Under the pieces are notes generated by a model. The model was not told where the DNA came from, made no database searches, and saw nothing but the letters and a program-made list of their open reading frames with translations. Shown in pieces: positions 1 through 8,800 of a DNA stretch of 64,000 bases. The first letter of the stretch is position 1; every line of letters begins with the position of its first letter. Location: assembly GCA_022448525.1 (NCBI GenBank), contig JAKVCX010000004.1, forward strand, positions 62,001 through 126,000, in the 5' to 3' direction. A program made the translations under genes and the position numbers. The DNA comes from Tenacibaculum sp. (GTDB lineage Bacteria > Bacteroidota > Bacteroidia > Flavobacteriales > Flavobacteriaceae).

Positions 1-209
1 TCATCAATGATTCGTTCATTTTCTGTAATGTGTCCCAGATGTACTGTATGGGTTTTCTGGTCAAACAAAGATTTGTTTTTTCGAACAGACTTAAAAAATT
101 GACTAACAATTTTAATAGCATCTTCTCCAGAAAGTCTAATTACAGAGATAGCACCAACTCCAGAAGGAGTTGCTAAAGCAATGATTGTATCGTTTACGGT
201 TGTTTGCAA
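1..209 (-). CDS. mnmE: tRNA modification GTPase MnmE, N-terminal part (cut by window edge)
   Basis: MnmE works with MnmG to place the carboxymethylaminomethyl or aminomethyl group on the wobble uridine of certain tRNAs. Only about the first 69 codons are in the window, covering the start of the formyl-THF-binding N-terminal domain. The family hallmark TIIALATPSGVGAISVIR followed by LSGEDA is read directly from the minus strand. No ATG lies in frame at the start. I chose the TTG at 207-209 because it gives the usual short leader before the DTIIALATPS motif, and because a good -7 box (TATATTTG) sits just upstream. The identity is firm; the start codon is inferred. Confidence 0.88.
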   Translation of the reverse strand, partial: MQTTVNDTIIALATPSGVGAISVIRLSGEDAIKIVSQFFKSVRKNKSLFDQKTHTVHLGHITENERIID

Positions 210-224
210 ATCAAAAAATTTTTG

Positions 225-232
225 CAAATATA
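225..232 (-). promoter_or_regulatory. -7 promoter box of mnmE
   Basis: On the minus strand the sequence TATATTTG matches the Bacteroidetes -7 consensus TAnnTTTG exactly. It lies 15 bases upstream of the proposed TTG start of mnmE. No clear -33 TTTG element is visible at the usual distance. Confidence 0.45.
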
Positions 233-294
233 ATGAAGAGTTAGTCAGTCTAAGTATGAAATTAATTTTGAAATGAAAATTAATTAATGATGAT

Positions 295-336
295 TTTTAG
301 TGTTTTTCAAATGTTTTTAGTTAAAAAACACTAAAA
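295..336. repeat. 13-bp perfect inverted repeat in the mnmE/DUF4870 divergent region
   Basis: The arms TTTTAGTGTTTTT (295-307) and AAAAACACTAAAA (324-336) are perfect reverse complements separated by 16 bases. The stretch from 210 to 402 lies between two divergent genes and holds no other gene that I can see. The dyad could be an operator or a leader hairpin. It lacks the T-run of a normal terminator. Confidence 0.5.
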
Positions 337-402
337 TTTGACTAAAAATGTAACAAAACTGGGAGAAATCAGTCTATTAAGTATAACTAATCATTAAAAA
401 AA

Positions 403-738
403 ATGCGAAGAGATAAACAATTACTGGTAATTACACATTTAAGCCAATTATTAGATTTAGTTTCTGGAATTGGTGGATTCATAGTTCCCTTAGTATTATG
501 GGCAATAAAGAAAGATGAAGTTTATGGTATGGACGAACACGGAAAGGCGATTTTAAATTTTAGAATTAGTATGTTTTTATATGTTTTACTGTGCATACCG
601 TTAATATTATTATTTGGTTTAGGAATTCTTGGATTTATAGTATTAGGTATTTTCTATCTAATTTTTCCAATTATGAATGCCATAAGAGCAAGCAATGAAG
701 AAGAGCCAAATTATCCATTTAGTATATCATTTTTATAA
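403..738 (+). CDS. DUF4870 (Tic20-like) small membrane protein
   Basis: This 111-residue protein matches the DUF4870 pattern: HLSQLLDL near the N-terminus, a first hydrophobic segment with PLVLWAIKK, the DEHGKAILNFRIS motif around residues 45-57, then a long hydrophobic region (about 58-90) that can form two membrane helices, and a short polar tail. The DEHGKxxLNFqxS motif is the family signature. The function of DUF4870 proteins is not established. It stands alone, is followed by a strong hairpin terminator, and is divergent from mnmE across about 190 bases. Confidence 0.85.
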   Translation: MRRDKQLLVITHLSQLLDLVSGIGGFIVPLVLWAIKKDEVYGMDEHGKAILNFRISMFLYVLLCIPLILLFGLGILGFIVLGIFYLIFPIMNAIRASNEEEPNYPFSISFL

Positions 739-764
739 ATGGAAAATTTATTTGAATTAATGAG

Positions 765-794
765 AAGCTCCCAGTAATGGGAGCTTTCTATTTT
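765..794 (+). terminator. Rho-independent terminator after the DUF4870 gene
   Basis: Stem AAGCTCCCA/TGGGAGCTT (765-773 with 778-786), loop GTAA, followed by a T-rich tract. It lies 27 bases after the stop codon. Confidence 0.8.
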
Positions 795-839
795 AGGGGA
801 ATGCAACTATATTAAAATAAAAAGTAGAGTATAAATTTA

Positions 840-1490
840 TTACTCAATTACATTTTTATTTAATATACGATCGTATGCAGATGAAAAAGCTTTAATACCT
901 TTTTTGGTCAAGGAAGAGCTTATCATCGAAAATAAAAGTTGTATGTAGTATTTTGTATGATCTTTTTTCTCATCGAATGCCAATTCAGAAAAAACAGCTT
1001 TGTCTACCACCCAAGAATTAAAAATGATTAATAAACCATGAAGTTTTAGTTTTAGTTGTTTGTCTGTGAGCGTATCATTCATATAACCGTTTTCTATCAA
1101 AAATCTAGATATTTTGTAAATAACATTAGAATATACTTTTGATCGTTCAATTGTCCGTTCTTTAATACTTGGGTATTTTAAAGTGATATCGTAGCCATTT
1201 AATAAAAGAAAACGGTACTTATAGGTTAAGTTCATTAGGTTTTCTAAACTTCCTAACATAAAGTCAAATTCAAAAATCTCTCCTTTAAGATTTAACATAG
1301 ATTCATCCATTTCATCCATGAAGTTTTGATGTAATCTAATTACGATATCATCTTTTTTAGGAAAATGATAGCACAAATTTCCGTAACTAATTCCTATAGT
1401 TTCACTAATAGTTTTACTGGAAATATTTGCATAGCCAATTGTATTAAAAAGCTGTAGCGAGGTTTCTAATATTTTTTGTTTTGTCTTCAT
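840..1490 (-). CDS. TetR/AcrR-family transcriptional regulator (probable fatty-acid degradation regulator)
   Basis: The protein has 216 residues. Residues 1-50 form a TetR N-terminal helix-turn-helix: KTKQKILETSLQLFNTIGY, then ISSKTISETIGISYGNLCYHFPKKDDI, with the typical G-xLYxHF-like turn. The remainder is a helical ligand-binding domain too divergent to assign a ligand. It is divergent from an acyl-CoA dehydrogenase gene and separated from it by 67 bases (94 to the preferred start). That gap holds two copies of an 18-bp palindrome, TTAGGC-N6-GCCTAA, one overlapping its own -7 box (TAAATTTG, 1498-1505). This layout suggests autorepression and repression of the neighbour, perhaps relieved by an acyl-CoA. 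The -7 box is so close to the ATG that the mRNA leader would be only a few bases. Confidence 0.88.
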   Translation of the reverse strand: MKTKQKILETSLQLFNTIGYANISSKTISETIGISYGNLCYHFPKKDDIVIRLHQNFMDEMDESMLNLKGEIFEFDFMLGSLENLMNLTYKYRFLLLNGYDITLKYPSIKERTIERSKVYSNVIYKISRFLIENGYMNDTLTDKQLKLKLHGLLIIFNSWVVDKAVFSELAFDEKKDHTKYYIQLLFSMISSSLTKKGIKAFSSAYDRILNKNVIE

Positions 1491-1497
1491 AAAATAA

Positions 1498-1505
1498 CAA
1501 ATTTA
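1498..1505 (-). promoter_or_regulatory. -7 box of the TetR gene
   Basis: The minus strand reads TAAATTTG, an exact TAnnTTTG match, 7 bases upstream of the ATG at 1490. It overlaps the upstream operator palindrome at 1503-1520. Confidence 0.45.
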
Positions 1506-1520
1506 GGCAAAAAAGCCTAA
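1503..1520. promoter_or_regulatory. Palindromic operator 1 (probable TetR site)
   Basis: TTAGGC-AAAAAA-GCCTAA is a perfect 6-6-6 inverted repeat. It overlaps the -7 box of the regulator gene. A second copy with identical arms is centred 45 bp away. Confidence 0.75.
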
Positions 1521-1537
1521 TTTTTAAGATTTATGTA

Positions 1538-1545
1538 TATCTTTG
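1538..1545 (+). promoter_or_regulatory. -7 box of the acyl-CoA dehydrogenase gene
   Basis: TATCTTTG matches TAnnTTTG. The predicted transcription start (about 1550) falls inside operator 2. This leaves too short a leader for an ATG at 1558 and favours the ATG at 1585. Confidence 0.55.
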
Positions 1546-1547
1546 AA

Positions 1548-1565
1548 TTAGGCTAAAATGCCTAA
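1548..1565. promoter_or_regulatory. Palindromic operator 2 (probable TetR site)
   Basis: TTAGGC-TAAAAT-GCCTAA has the same arms and the same 6-base spacing as the copy at 1503-1520. It covers the predicted transcription start of the acyl-CoA dehydrogenase gene. Confidence 0.75.
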
Positions 1566-1584
1566 AACTTCAAATTATCATAAA

Positions 1585-3345
1585 ATGAAAACAATACAAC
1601 TAAAAAAAAGAGGTGGTAGCTTCTTAGTGAATCCAACTGATATAAATTCTTTTTATACTCCAGAGTTCATGTCTGAGGAAGCTAAAATGATGCATGAGGC
1701 AGGTGAAGCATTCTTAGTAAACGAAATTGAAAGAGATTTAGACTTAATGGAATCTCCTGAAGCAATACCTCTCGGACCAGGTTTAATCAGAAAGTGTGGA
1801 GAACTTGGTTTTTTAGGATTAGAAGTTTCTGAAGAATATGGAGGCATGGATATGAGTTTTAAGGATGTTTTACATTTTACAGCTACGATGAGTAAAGGTT
1901 ATTCTTTTACAGGAGCTTTAGGTGTACAAACAAGTATAGGAATTGCTCCAATATTATTATACGGAAGCTCTTATATAAAAGATAAATACTTATCAAAAAT
2001 GATTAGCGGAGAATTATTATCAGCATTTGCTTTAACGGAGCCTAATGCAGGAAGCGATGCTAATTCAGGAAAGACAAAAGCTATTATCGATAATAATGGC
2101 GATTATAAAATTACGGGGCAAAAAGCGTGGATTTCAAATGCGGGTATTGCTGATATTTTTATAGTCTTTGCTAAAATTGAAAATGATAATAATTTGTCTG
2201 CTTTTGTCGTAGAAAAGAATTTTGGAGGTATCACAATTGGTCCGGAAGAAAAGAAAATGGGGTTTTCAGGATGGAGTACTTGTCAAGTGTTTTTTGATAA
2301 TGTTAAAGTGCCAAAAGAACAATTATTAGGAGAAAGAAATAAAGGACTTAAAATTGGTTTAAATACTTTAAACACAGGAAGAATAAAATTAGGAGCATCA
2401 AGTGTTGGAGTAGGAAGGAAAGTAATTCAACATGCTAAAGATTATGCGAAACAAAGAGAACAATTTGGTAAATCTATCAGCAGTTTCGGAGCAATAAAAG
2501 ATAAACTCGCCAAGATGCAGGCGTATGTTTTTGCAACAGAGTCGGCAGTGTTTAGATTAGCCAATGATATTGATATGTTGCGAGAAGATTTTATAAGTGA
2601 AGGACAACGTTTTTCTGAAGCTAAAATAAATTCTTTAAAAGAGTTTAGTGTTGAAAGTGCAATTGTAAAGGTATATGGTTCGGAAGCTCAAGATTATATA
2701 TTAGATCAAGGTGTTCAAATTTACGGCGGAATGGGGTTTTCGGCAGATTGTCCTGTAGAACGCATGTATCGATCATTAAGAATTAGTAGAATTTATGAAG
2801 GGACCAATGAAATCAATAGGTTAGTAATAATAAAAGAGTTTGTGAAAAAGGGTTTGAAAGGAGAATTGGATGTAATGTCTCCATTTTCAAAAATATATGC
2901 TCAATTGAATGAAGAGTTAGAAATATTTTCAAACGATGAATTAGAAAAATATGAACAATTAACCGACAATTTAAAATCTCTCGGGATTTTGGTTGCGGGA
3001 ATTTGCCTTCAAAGGTTTATGCAAGAATTAGAAGAACAGCAAGAAATTTCAATGCATATTTCTGATATCTTAATTCAAGTTTATGTGTTAGAAAGTACAT
3101 TACTAAGAATACAAAAGTTAAGCTTAGAGAATGTATTAAATGACAGATTACATCTCGCATATTTAAAAATAATTTCATTCGATGCGTTCTCAAATATATC
3201 AAAAAGCTTAAACGAAATTGTTACCTCTTTTGACTTTGAAAATGAAGCTTCTGATATCATAAAAGCCAAATTAAAGTATCTGAAATTTCCTCATACGAAT
3301 ATTAAGGAAAGTAGAAGATTTCTAGCAAATTATATTCTCGATTAG
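1585..3345 (+). CDS. Acyl-CoA dehydrogenase
   Basis: This enzyme catalyses the first, FAD-dependent step of fatty-acid beta-oxidation in the cytoplasm. From the preferred ATG it has 586 residues, longer than the 380-residue core and like the VLCAD-type enzymes with a helical C-terminal extension. Visible motifs are AFALTEPNAGSDA (signature 1), GQKAWISNAG (FAD/substrate loop), REQFGKSI, VQIYGGMGF (signature 2) and RIYEGTNEINR, whose Glu is the usual catalytic base. An in-frame ATG at 1558 would add nine residues but lies inside an operator and almost at the transcription start, so ATG 1585 is chosen. It is 10 bases upstream of the patatin gene and is probably co-transcribed with it. Confidence 0.93.
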   Translation: MKTIQLKKRGGSFLVNPTDINSFYTPEFMSEEAKMMHEAGEAFLVNEIERDLDLMESPEAIPLGPGLIRKCGELGFLGLEVSEEYGGMDMSFKDVLHFTATMSKGYSFTGALGVQTSIGIAPILLYGSSYIKDKYLSKMISGELLSAFALTEPNAGSDANSGKTKAIIDNNGDYKITGQKAWISNAGIADIFIVFAKIENDNNLSAFVVEKNFGGITIGPEEKKMGFSGWSTCQVFFDNVKVPKEQLLGERNKGLKIGLNTLNTGRIKLGASSVGVGRKVIQHAKDYAKQREQFGKSISSFGAIKDKLAKMQAYVFATESAVFRLANDIDMLREDFISEGQRFSEAKINSLKEFSVESAIVKVYGSEAQDYILDQGVQIYGGMGFSADCPVERMYRSLRISRIYEGTNEINRLVIIKEFVKKGLKGELDVMSPFSKIYAQLNEELEIFSNDELEKYEQLTDNLKSLGILVAGICLQRFMQELEEQQEISMHISDILIQVYVLESTLLRIQKLSLENVLNDRLHLAYLKIISFDAFSNISKSLNEIVTSFDFENEASDIIKAKLKYLKFPHTNIKESRRFLANYILD

Positions 3346-3355
3346 AATAAAGCTT

Positions 3356-4117
3356 ATGAGAAATATAGGGATAGTCTTATCTGGTGGAGGAGCACTAGCA
3401 ACTGCTCATTTGGGTTTAATTAAACGATTAGAGGAAATAGGAGAGCAACCCAAAGTAATATCAGGAAATAGTGCTGGAGCTTGCGTTGGAACGTTATATA
3501 CTCATGGATATACTGTTGATGAAATTTTAAAAATTATGAAAAAGGAAGATTGGTTGAAAGTTCCTTTTCATCAGTTTAGAGAAAATGGAATTTTGTCAGT
3601 TGAAGATATGTTTACCAGTTTTGAAAATTATTTACCTAAAAGATTTGAAAGAGGAAATTTACATATCGGAGCTGTTGATGTTGACACAGGTGAAGTTGTA
3701 AGTTATAATGAAGGTGAACTGTACACTGTTCTAAAAGCTTCTGTCGCTTTATCTACATTTTTCAAACCGGTAGAGTATCAAGGCAAATATTTGGTAGATA
3801 GTGCATTGTTAGATAATTTTCACATCGAACCATTAATTGATATTTGTGATGTCATCTACGGAAGTTACGTGATACCAATGACTACTTACGATTCAAAAGA
3901 AAATCATAATGTACAACAATTGGTGAACAGATTATTCGCTATAAATGGTTATCAAAGAGCTAAAGAAAAGTTTAAATTTTGTGATACTATTATCGATCAT
4001 CAATACTTAAAAAACTATAAAGTTTTAGATCATCATAAAATCGATGAAATTTTTGAAAAGAGCTATGAATATTGCAAACAACAACTACTAAAATCTGCAA
4101 AAACTCCTTATTTATAA
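3356..4117 (+). CDS. Patatin-like phospholipase
   Basis: This 253-residue protein of the bacterial patatin/RssA family is a predicted acyl hydrolase. It opens with the glycine-rich oxyanion loop LSGGGALATAHLG, then the nucleophile elbow GNSAG (Ser39). The catalytic Asp lies in VDSALLDN (Asp148), where the usual DG[GA] is DSA. No signal peptide is seen, so it is probably cytoplasmic. The short gap to the acyl-CoA dehydrogenase suggests a two-gene lipid-degradation operon in which the lipase supplies fatty acids. Its stop codon lies inside the following terminator hairpin. Confidence 0.88.
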   Translation: MRNIGIVLSGGGALATAHLGLIKRLEEIGEQPKVISGNSAGACVGTLYTHGYTVDEILKIMKKEDWLKVPFHQFRENGILSVEDMFTSFENYLPKRFERGNLHIGAVDVDTGEVVSYNEGELYTVLKASVALSTFFKPVEYQGKYLVDSALLDNFHIEPLIDICDVIYGSYVIPMTTYDSKENHNVQQLVNRLFAINGYQRAKEKFKFCDTIIDHQYLKNYKVLDHHKIDEIFEKSYEYCKQQLLKSAKTPYL

Positions 4118-4126
4118 GGAGTTTTT
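4102..4126 (+). terminator. Terminator overlapping the end of the patatin gene
   Basis: Stem AACTCCTTA/TAAGGAGTT with loop TTTA and a following T-run. The TAA stop (4115-4117) is part of the right arm. Confidence 0.8.
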
Positions 4127-4149
4127 AATTTTATATAATTATTGATTTT

Positions 4150-4626
4150 TTACTGACGAATAAAAATATTCGTGTAATACCACTTGTTATTTGGGCTTTG
4201 TTTTGCAGTTAAATGAAAGTGAGTGTAATTTCCTTCAATGTTTTTTCTATGTCCATCGCTATTAATCCAACCATTTACAACAGATTGTGCGGTGGTATAT
4301 CCAGAAGCTACATTTTCAGCAGTTCCTTTTGCCTGTGCATTTTTTTGAAGATAACTGCTTCTATCGCTAAAATTATCATGTGAAATTTGTCCTGCAGAAA
4401 TCATATAATCAGTGTGTTCATCGGTTTGTGTTTTAATAATATCTAATACTTTTAAACTAGATAAACCTTTGCTGTTTCTATGATTATTTAATAGCTGAAT
4501 AATTTCTTTTTCGTAGGAAGAATAGTTACTGCTATCATCAAAAACTCCTTCGTTATCAGTATCGGAACTACATGAAGTTAGTAGAAGAATAATTGATAAG
4601 ATGAAGATTGATTGAATACGTCTCAT
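4150..4626 (-). CDS. CAP-domain (SCP/PR-1-like) lipoprotein
   Basis: A lipoprotein signal with lipobox LLTSC is followed by an acidic linker and a CAP domain (about residues 40-158). CAP landmarks are LLNNHRNSKGLSSL, DEHTDYMI (first His), ISHDNFSDR, AENVASGY and INSDGHRKNI (second conserved His), ending in the beta-strand NKWYYTNIFI. The role of bacterial CAP lipoproteins is generally unknown; they sit on the cell envelope. It is 11 bases downstream of the DUF4268 gene and probably in one operon with it and miaE. Confidence 0.9.
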   Translation of the reverse strand: MRRIQSIFILSIILLLTSCSSDTDNEGVFDDSSNYSSYEKEIIQLLNNHRNSKGLSSLKVLDIIKTQTDEHTDYMISAGQISHDNFSDRSSYLQKNAQAKGTAENVASGYTTAQSVVNGWINSDGHRKNIEGNYTHFHLTAKQSPNNKWYYTNIFIRQ

Positions 4627-4637
4627 ATTTAGGGGAT

Positions 4638-5075
4638 TTAAATTGCTTGTTTTATAAAGTCTTCATATTCATAATAAAACAACTCAAATTGAGTCATGGT
4701 TTCTACAAAAAACTCGTAGCAATCTCTCCATGTATTTTTATTGTGAATACTAAATTTCTTCTCGTGTAAAACGTAAATTCTACGAATATATTTTCCGCTT
4801 TCTAATTGATAGTTATCATCAAAAATTACTTCAGGTAAATATTCAGTCTCAAGAATTTTTCTTAAAGATAATAATTGATCGTATAAAAGTTCATTGGCAA
4901 TTTCATCAGGATGCTCAAAATCTAAACAGATAAAAGCTTTTTTTCTATCTGCTTGAAATTTAAATGAAAACCCTTTTATTTTGGTGTTGTATAATAGCCA
5001 TTTCCTTGGAAAGGACTTTCCAAAACTAGTCCAAAATTCTTTGCGTAAACGAGCAGATTCCTCTTTAGAAAACAT
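4638..5075 (-). CDS. DUF4268 domain protein
   Basis: The 145-residue protein starts with MFSKEESARLRKEFW and contains YNTKIKGFSFKFQ and the FICLDFEHPD stretch, which fit DUF4268, a small cytoplasmic family common in Bacteroidetes and related to restriction-endonuclease-like or nucleic-acid proteins in other contexts. There is no signal peptide or membrane segment. It lies between miaE and the CAP lipoprotein on the same strand. Its function is unknown. Confidence 0.8.
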   Translation of the reverse strand: MFSKEESARLRKEFWTSFGKSFPRKWLLYNTKIKGFSFKFQADRKKAFICLDFEHPDEIANELLYDQLLSLRKILETEYLPEVIFDDNYQLESGKYIRRIYVLHEKKFSIHNKNTWRDCYEFFVETMTQFELFYYEYEDFIKQAI

Positions 5076-5107
5076 TAGTGTTAATTGTCAGTTATTAGCT
5101 TAATGAA

Positions 5108-5689
5108 TTACCCATGCACTTTTGCAATCGTACCTCTATTTTTCATCATTTCAGCTTCAAAAGCTAATAAATCATTCCATTTTTTATCAACGATTTCTCT
5201 ATCCATATATTTTCTGGCATAACCTAAGAATAAGGTGTAATGGTTGGCTTCAGAAATCATTAAATCAGTATAAAATTTAGATAACTGTTCGTCTTCCATA
5301 TTATCAGCAAATACTTTAAAACGTTCACAACTTCTAGCTTCAATTAATGCAGCTACTAATAAACGATGTACTAAAGCTTCTTTACGATCATGAACTTTAG
5401 GAAAGAACTTCTGAAGATTTAAAGCGTAATCATTTTTAGTTGCTTGACCTAGAACCATTCCTCGCTCCACCATAACTTCGTGTACCATTCTAAAATGTTC
5501 CATTTCTTCAATGGCAATATCACTCATGTCTTTAACTAAATCCGTTTCTTCTGAATAATTGATAATGATTGATGTAGCATTTCCGGAAGCTTTTATTTCT
5601 GCAAAAGCATGATCTGTTAATAATTGTTCTAAACCATTACTAGCAACATCTACCCATGAAGTTTCAGTATCAAATTTTAATCCTAACAT
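5108..5689 (-). CDS. miaE: tRNA-(ms2io6A37) hydroxylase MiaE
   Basis: MiaE is a ferritin-like di-iron oxygenase that hydroxylates 2-methylthio-N6-isopentenyl-adenosine at tRNA position 37. The 193 residues carry the iron-ligand helices EEMEHFRMVHE (about residue 62), EARSCERF (about 117) and SEANHYTLF (about 147). The length and start (MLGLKFDTE) fit the family. It is probably the first gene of a three-gene minus-strand unit with DUF4268 and the CAP lipoprotein. Confidence 0.92.
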   Translation of the reverse strand: MLGLKFDTETSWVDVASNGLEQLLTDHAFAEIKASGNATSIIINYSEETDLVKDMSDIAIEEMEHFRMVHEVMVERGMVLGQATKNDYALNLQKFFPKVHDRKEALVHRLLVAALIEARSCERFKVFADNMEDEQLSKFYTDLMISEANHYTLFLGYARKYMDREIVDKKWNDLLAFEAEMMKNRGTIAKVHG

Positions 5690-5762
5690 AATATATAAAA
5701 CGCTCTTTTTAAAATAGTGGACAAAAATACTAAATCTAAAGGCTATTTGTCGAGTATTTTAT

Positions 5763-5770
5763 TAATTTTG
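5763..5770 (+). promoter_or_regulatory. -7 box of the alpha-2-macroglobulin gene
   Basis: TAATTTTG fits TAnnTTTG and lies 33 bases before the ATG at 5804. The -33 element is not clear. Confidence 0.4.
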
Positions 5771-5803
5771 AAGAGGAACTCATAGAAAAAGAAACCATTA
5801 ACC

Positions 5804-8800
5804 ATGAAAAAAATTATTTACAGTCTACTAATTGTATTGCTTACAATTATCAGTTGCAAGAAGAAAGAGAAAGTTGAAAGTGATGTAAACGCATTCACAA
5901 ATTATATTAGTGTTTATCCTGACAAATCAATTTCGGTGGTTCCGAATTTGAAGTTTTATTTAAATAAAAAGGTCGATGTTGATAAAGTTTTGGATGATGT
6001 TATTTCAATGTCGCCAGAGGTTAAAGGAAAAGTTTTTCTAGAGGATAACATCTTATCATTTATTCCTGAAACAAAATTAGATAGCAATAAAGATTATGTG
6101 CTGAATTTACATTTAGATAAGTTATATAGTGACGTTGAAGATGGCTTAAAAACGTTTACGGTTAACTTAAAAACTAAAGAATTGAATTTCGGAGTTTCTG
6201 TGAAATCACCATCTATTTATGATAAAGATTGGTATTATGTTGAAGGAACTCTTAATGCCAGTGATGTTATTGATGGTAACAAATTAGTCGATATTTTGAA
6301 AGCAAATTATGATGGTCAATCGAAGAATGTAACTTTCGATAGTACTGATGATTTTGCATCTACAGTAAATTTTAAGATAGATAGTTTAAAGAGAGGTGAT
6401 GATGATAAATCTTTACTGGTAACTTGGAATGGAGCATCTGTAAATTCGGATTCAAAAGGAGAAAGAGATGTTACTATTACAGGTAAATCAAACTTTAAAG
6501 TATTATCATTTGATGTTTTCGATCAAGGAAAAAAACGAATTGAAATTCGATTTTCAGATTTGTTAAATGAATCTCAAAACTTAAAAGGATTAATTCAATT
6601 TGTAGATTCAAATACAAAAGTATTTACATATAATATAAAAGGTAATTTAGTTACCGTTTATCCTACAAGTACAAGAGAAACTAAACTAGATATTGAAGTT
6701 TTTAAAGGAATAAAAAATACCGAAGGTTACACTTTGAAAAATAATGTGGTTCGCACATTATACTTTACGCAATTAAAACCTAAAGTGTCATTTGTCAAAA
6801 GTGGAACTATTTTACCAAACTCTAGTAATTTAAAGATTAATTTTAAAGCAACTAACCTTAAGGCTGTTGATGTTTTAATTTATAAGATTTACAAGAATAA
6901 TGTTTTACAGTTTTTACAGAATAATAACTTAAATAATAACGGAAACCTACGTTATGTGGGAAGACCAACAGCAAAGTATACAGTAAATTTAGGAGATAAG
7001 GGATTAGAATTATCTCAACCTAATGCTTTTGCGGTTGATTTAGCTGAGATTATCGAAGTTGAAAATGGAGCGATGTATCGTGTTGAAATTTCATTCCCAA
7101 TGGAATATTCAAACTATACTTGTGACGGTACAGAAAATAAGAGTACCATTGTTTTTGGAAAGAAAGAAGTAAACACTAAAGAATACGACGTAGCAAGAAG
7201 TTATTATTACGACGATTATTATTATGACGATTATAATTGGAGAGAGAGAGAAGATCCATGTAAAAAGTCGTATTACAGAAATACTAAGATTAGTACAAAT
7301 ATTTTAGCTTCTAATATTGGAGCTATTATTAAGAAAGGAAATAACGATAAAACTTTTGTAGCTGTAACAAATATAACTACAGCAAAACCAATAAGCGGTG
7401 CAAAAGTAGAATTAATCAATTTACAAAAGCAAGTAATTACTTCTGGAACTTCTAATTCTGATGGAATTGTAGAGTTTGAAAAAGTAAAAGGAGCTTATTT
7501 TGCGGCAATTTCAAATGCTAAAAGTACTACATATGTGAAATTGAATGATGGAAATGCGCTTTCAATGAGTAAGTTTGATGTGTCTGGTTCGAAATTGCAA
7601 AAAGGTATTAAAGGATACATTTATGGTGAACGTGGAGTTTGGAGACCGGGAGATCAATTATTCTTAACCTTTGTTTTGAATGATAAAGCAAATCAATTAC
7701 CTGAAAAACATCCAATTAAGTTTGAATTGGTTAATCCACAAGGAAAGATTATAGATCAGCATGTCGCTTATAAAAATACATTAAACGTATATACTTATGC
7801 TCCGAAAACAGCGCAAGAAGCAATTACTGGTAATTGGAAGGTTCGCGTAAATGTTGGAGCTGCTAAGTTTCATAAGAACTTAAAAATTGAAACAATTAAA
7901 CCTAACCGTTTAAAAATTAAGTTTAACACTTCTGATAAAGTAGTAAAAGCTTCAGAAGAAATAAAAGGAGATGTTGAGGTTAAATGGTTACATGGGGCTA
8001 TTGCAAGAGGTTTAAAATATGACATCGAATCTAAGTTTACTCAGACTAAAACTGAATTTGATAATTTTGGAAATTATACTTTCGACGACGTAACAAGAAG
8101 TTTTAGCACAGCAACAAATGTGATTTCTTCTGGAAATTTAAACGAAGAAGGAAAAACTACTTTTAGTAAGAAGCCAGAGTTAGGAACTAGAGTTCCAGGA
8201 ATGGTGAAAGCTACATTTATAACGAAAGTTTATGAGAACGGTGGTGATTTCAGTACAGATGTATTTAGTATAAAAGCTTCTCCTTATACATCATATGCAG
8301 GTTTAAATAAAGCAGAAGAGCAAGATTCTAAAAATTACTTATTTACCGATCAAGATTATACTTTTAATGTCGCTTCTGTAAACGAAGAAGGAAAAGGAAT
8401 TGCAAATAATCTTGAAGTAAAAGTTTATAAATTGAGCTGGAGATGGTGGTGGAATTCTTCTAGAAATGGATTATCGTATTATGATGGATCTACATATCAT
8501 ACACCTTATACAATGAAGCAAGTTTCTACAAATGCTTCAGGGAAAGGAACATTTAACTTAAAAGTTGATAAAAACGACTGGGGTAGATATTTAGTAAAAG
8601 TAAAAGATAAAAAAAGTAATCACGTAACTTCTTCTGTTGTGTATTTCGATTGGCCTTCTTATTATGGAAAGAAAAGAGGAAGTCAAGACAAAACGAACGC
8701 AACGATGTTAGTTTTCTCTAGTGACAAGGAAGAATATAATGTAAACGAAAAAGCTACTATTAAATTCCCATCTTCTGAAGGAGGAAGGGCTTTAGTTACA

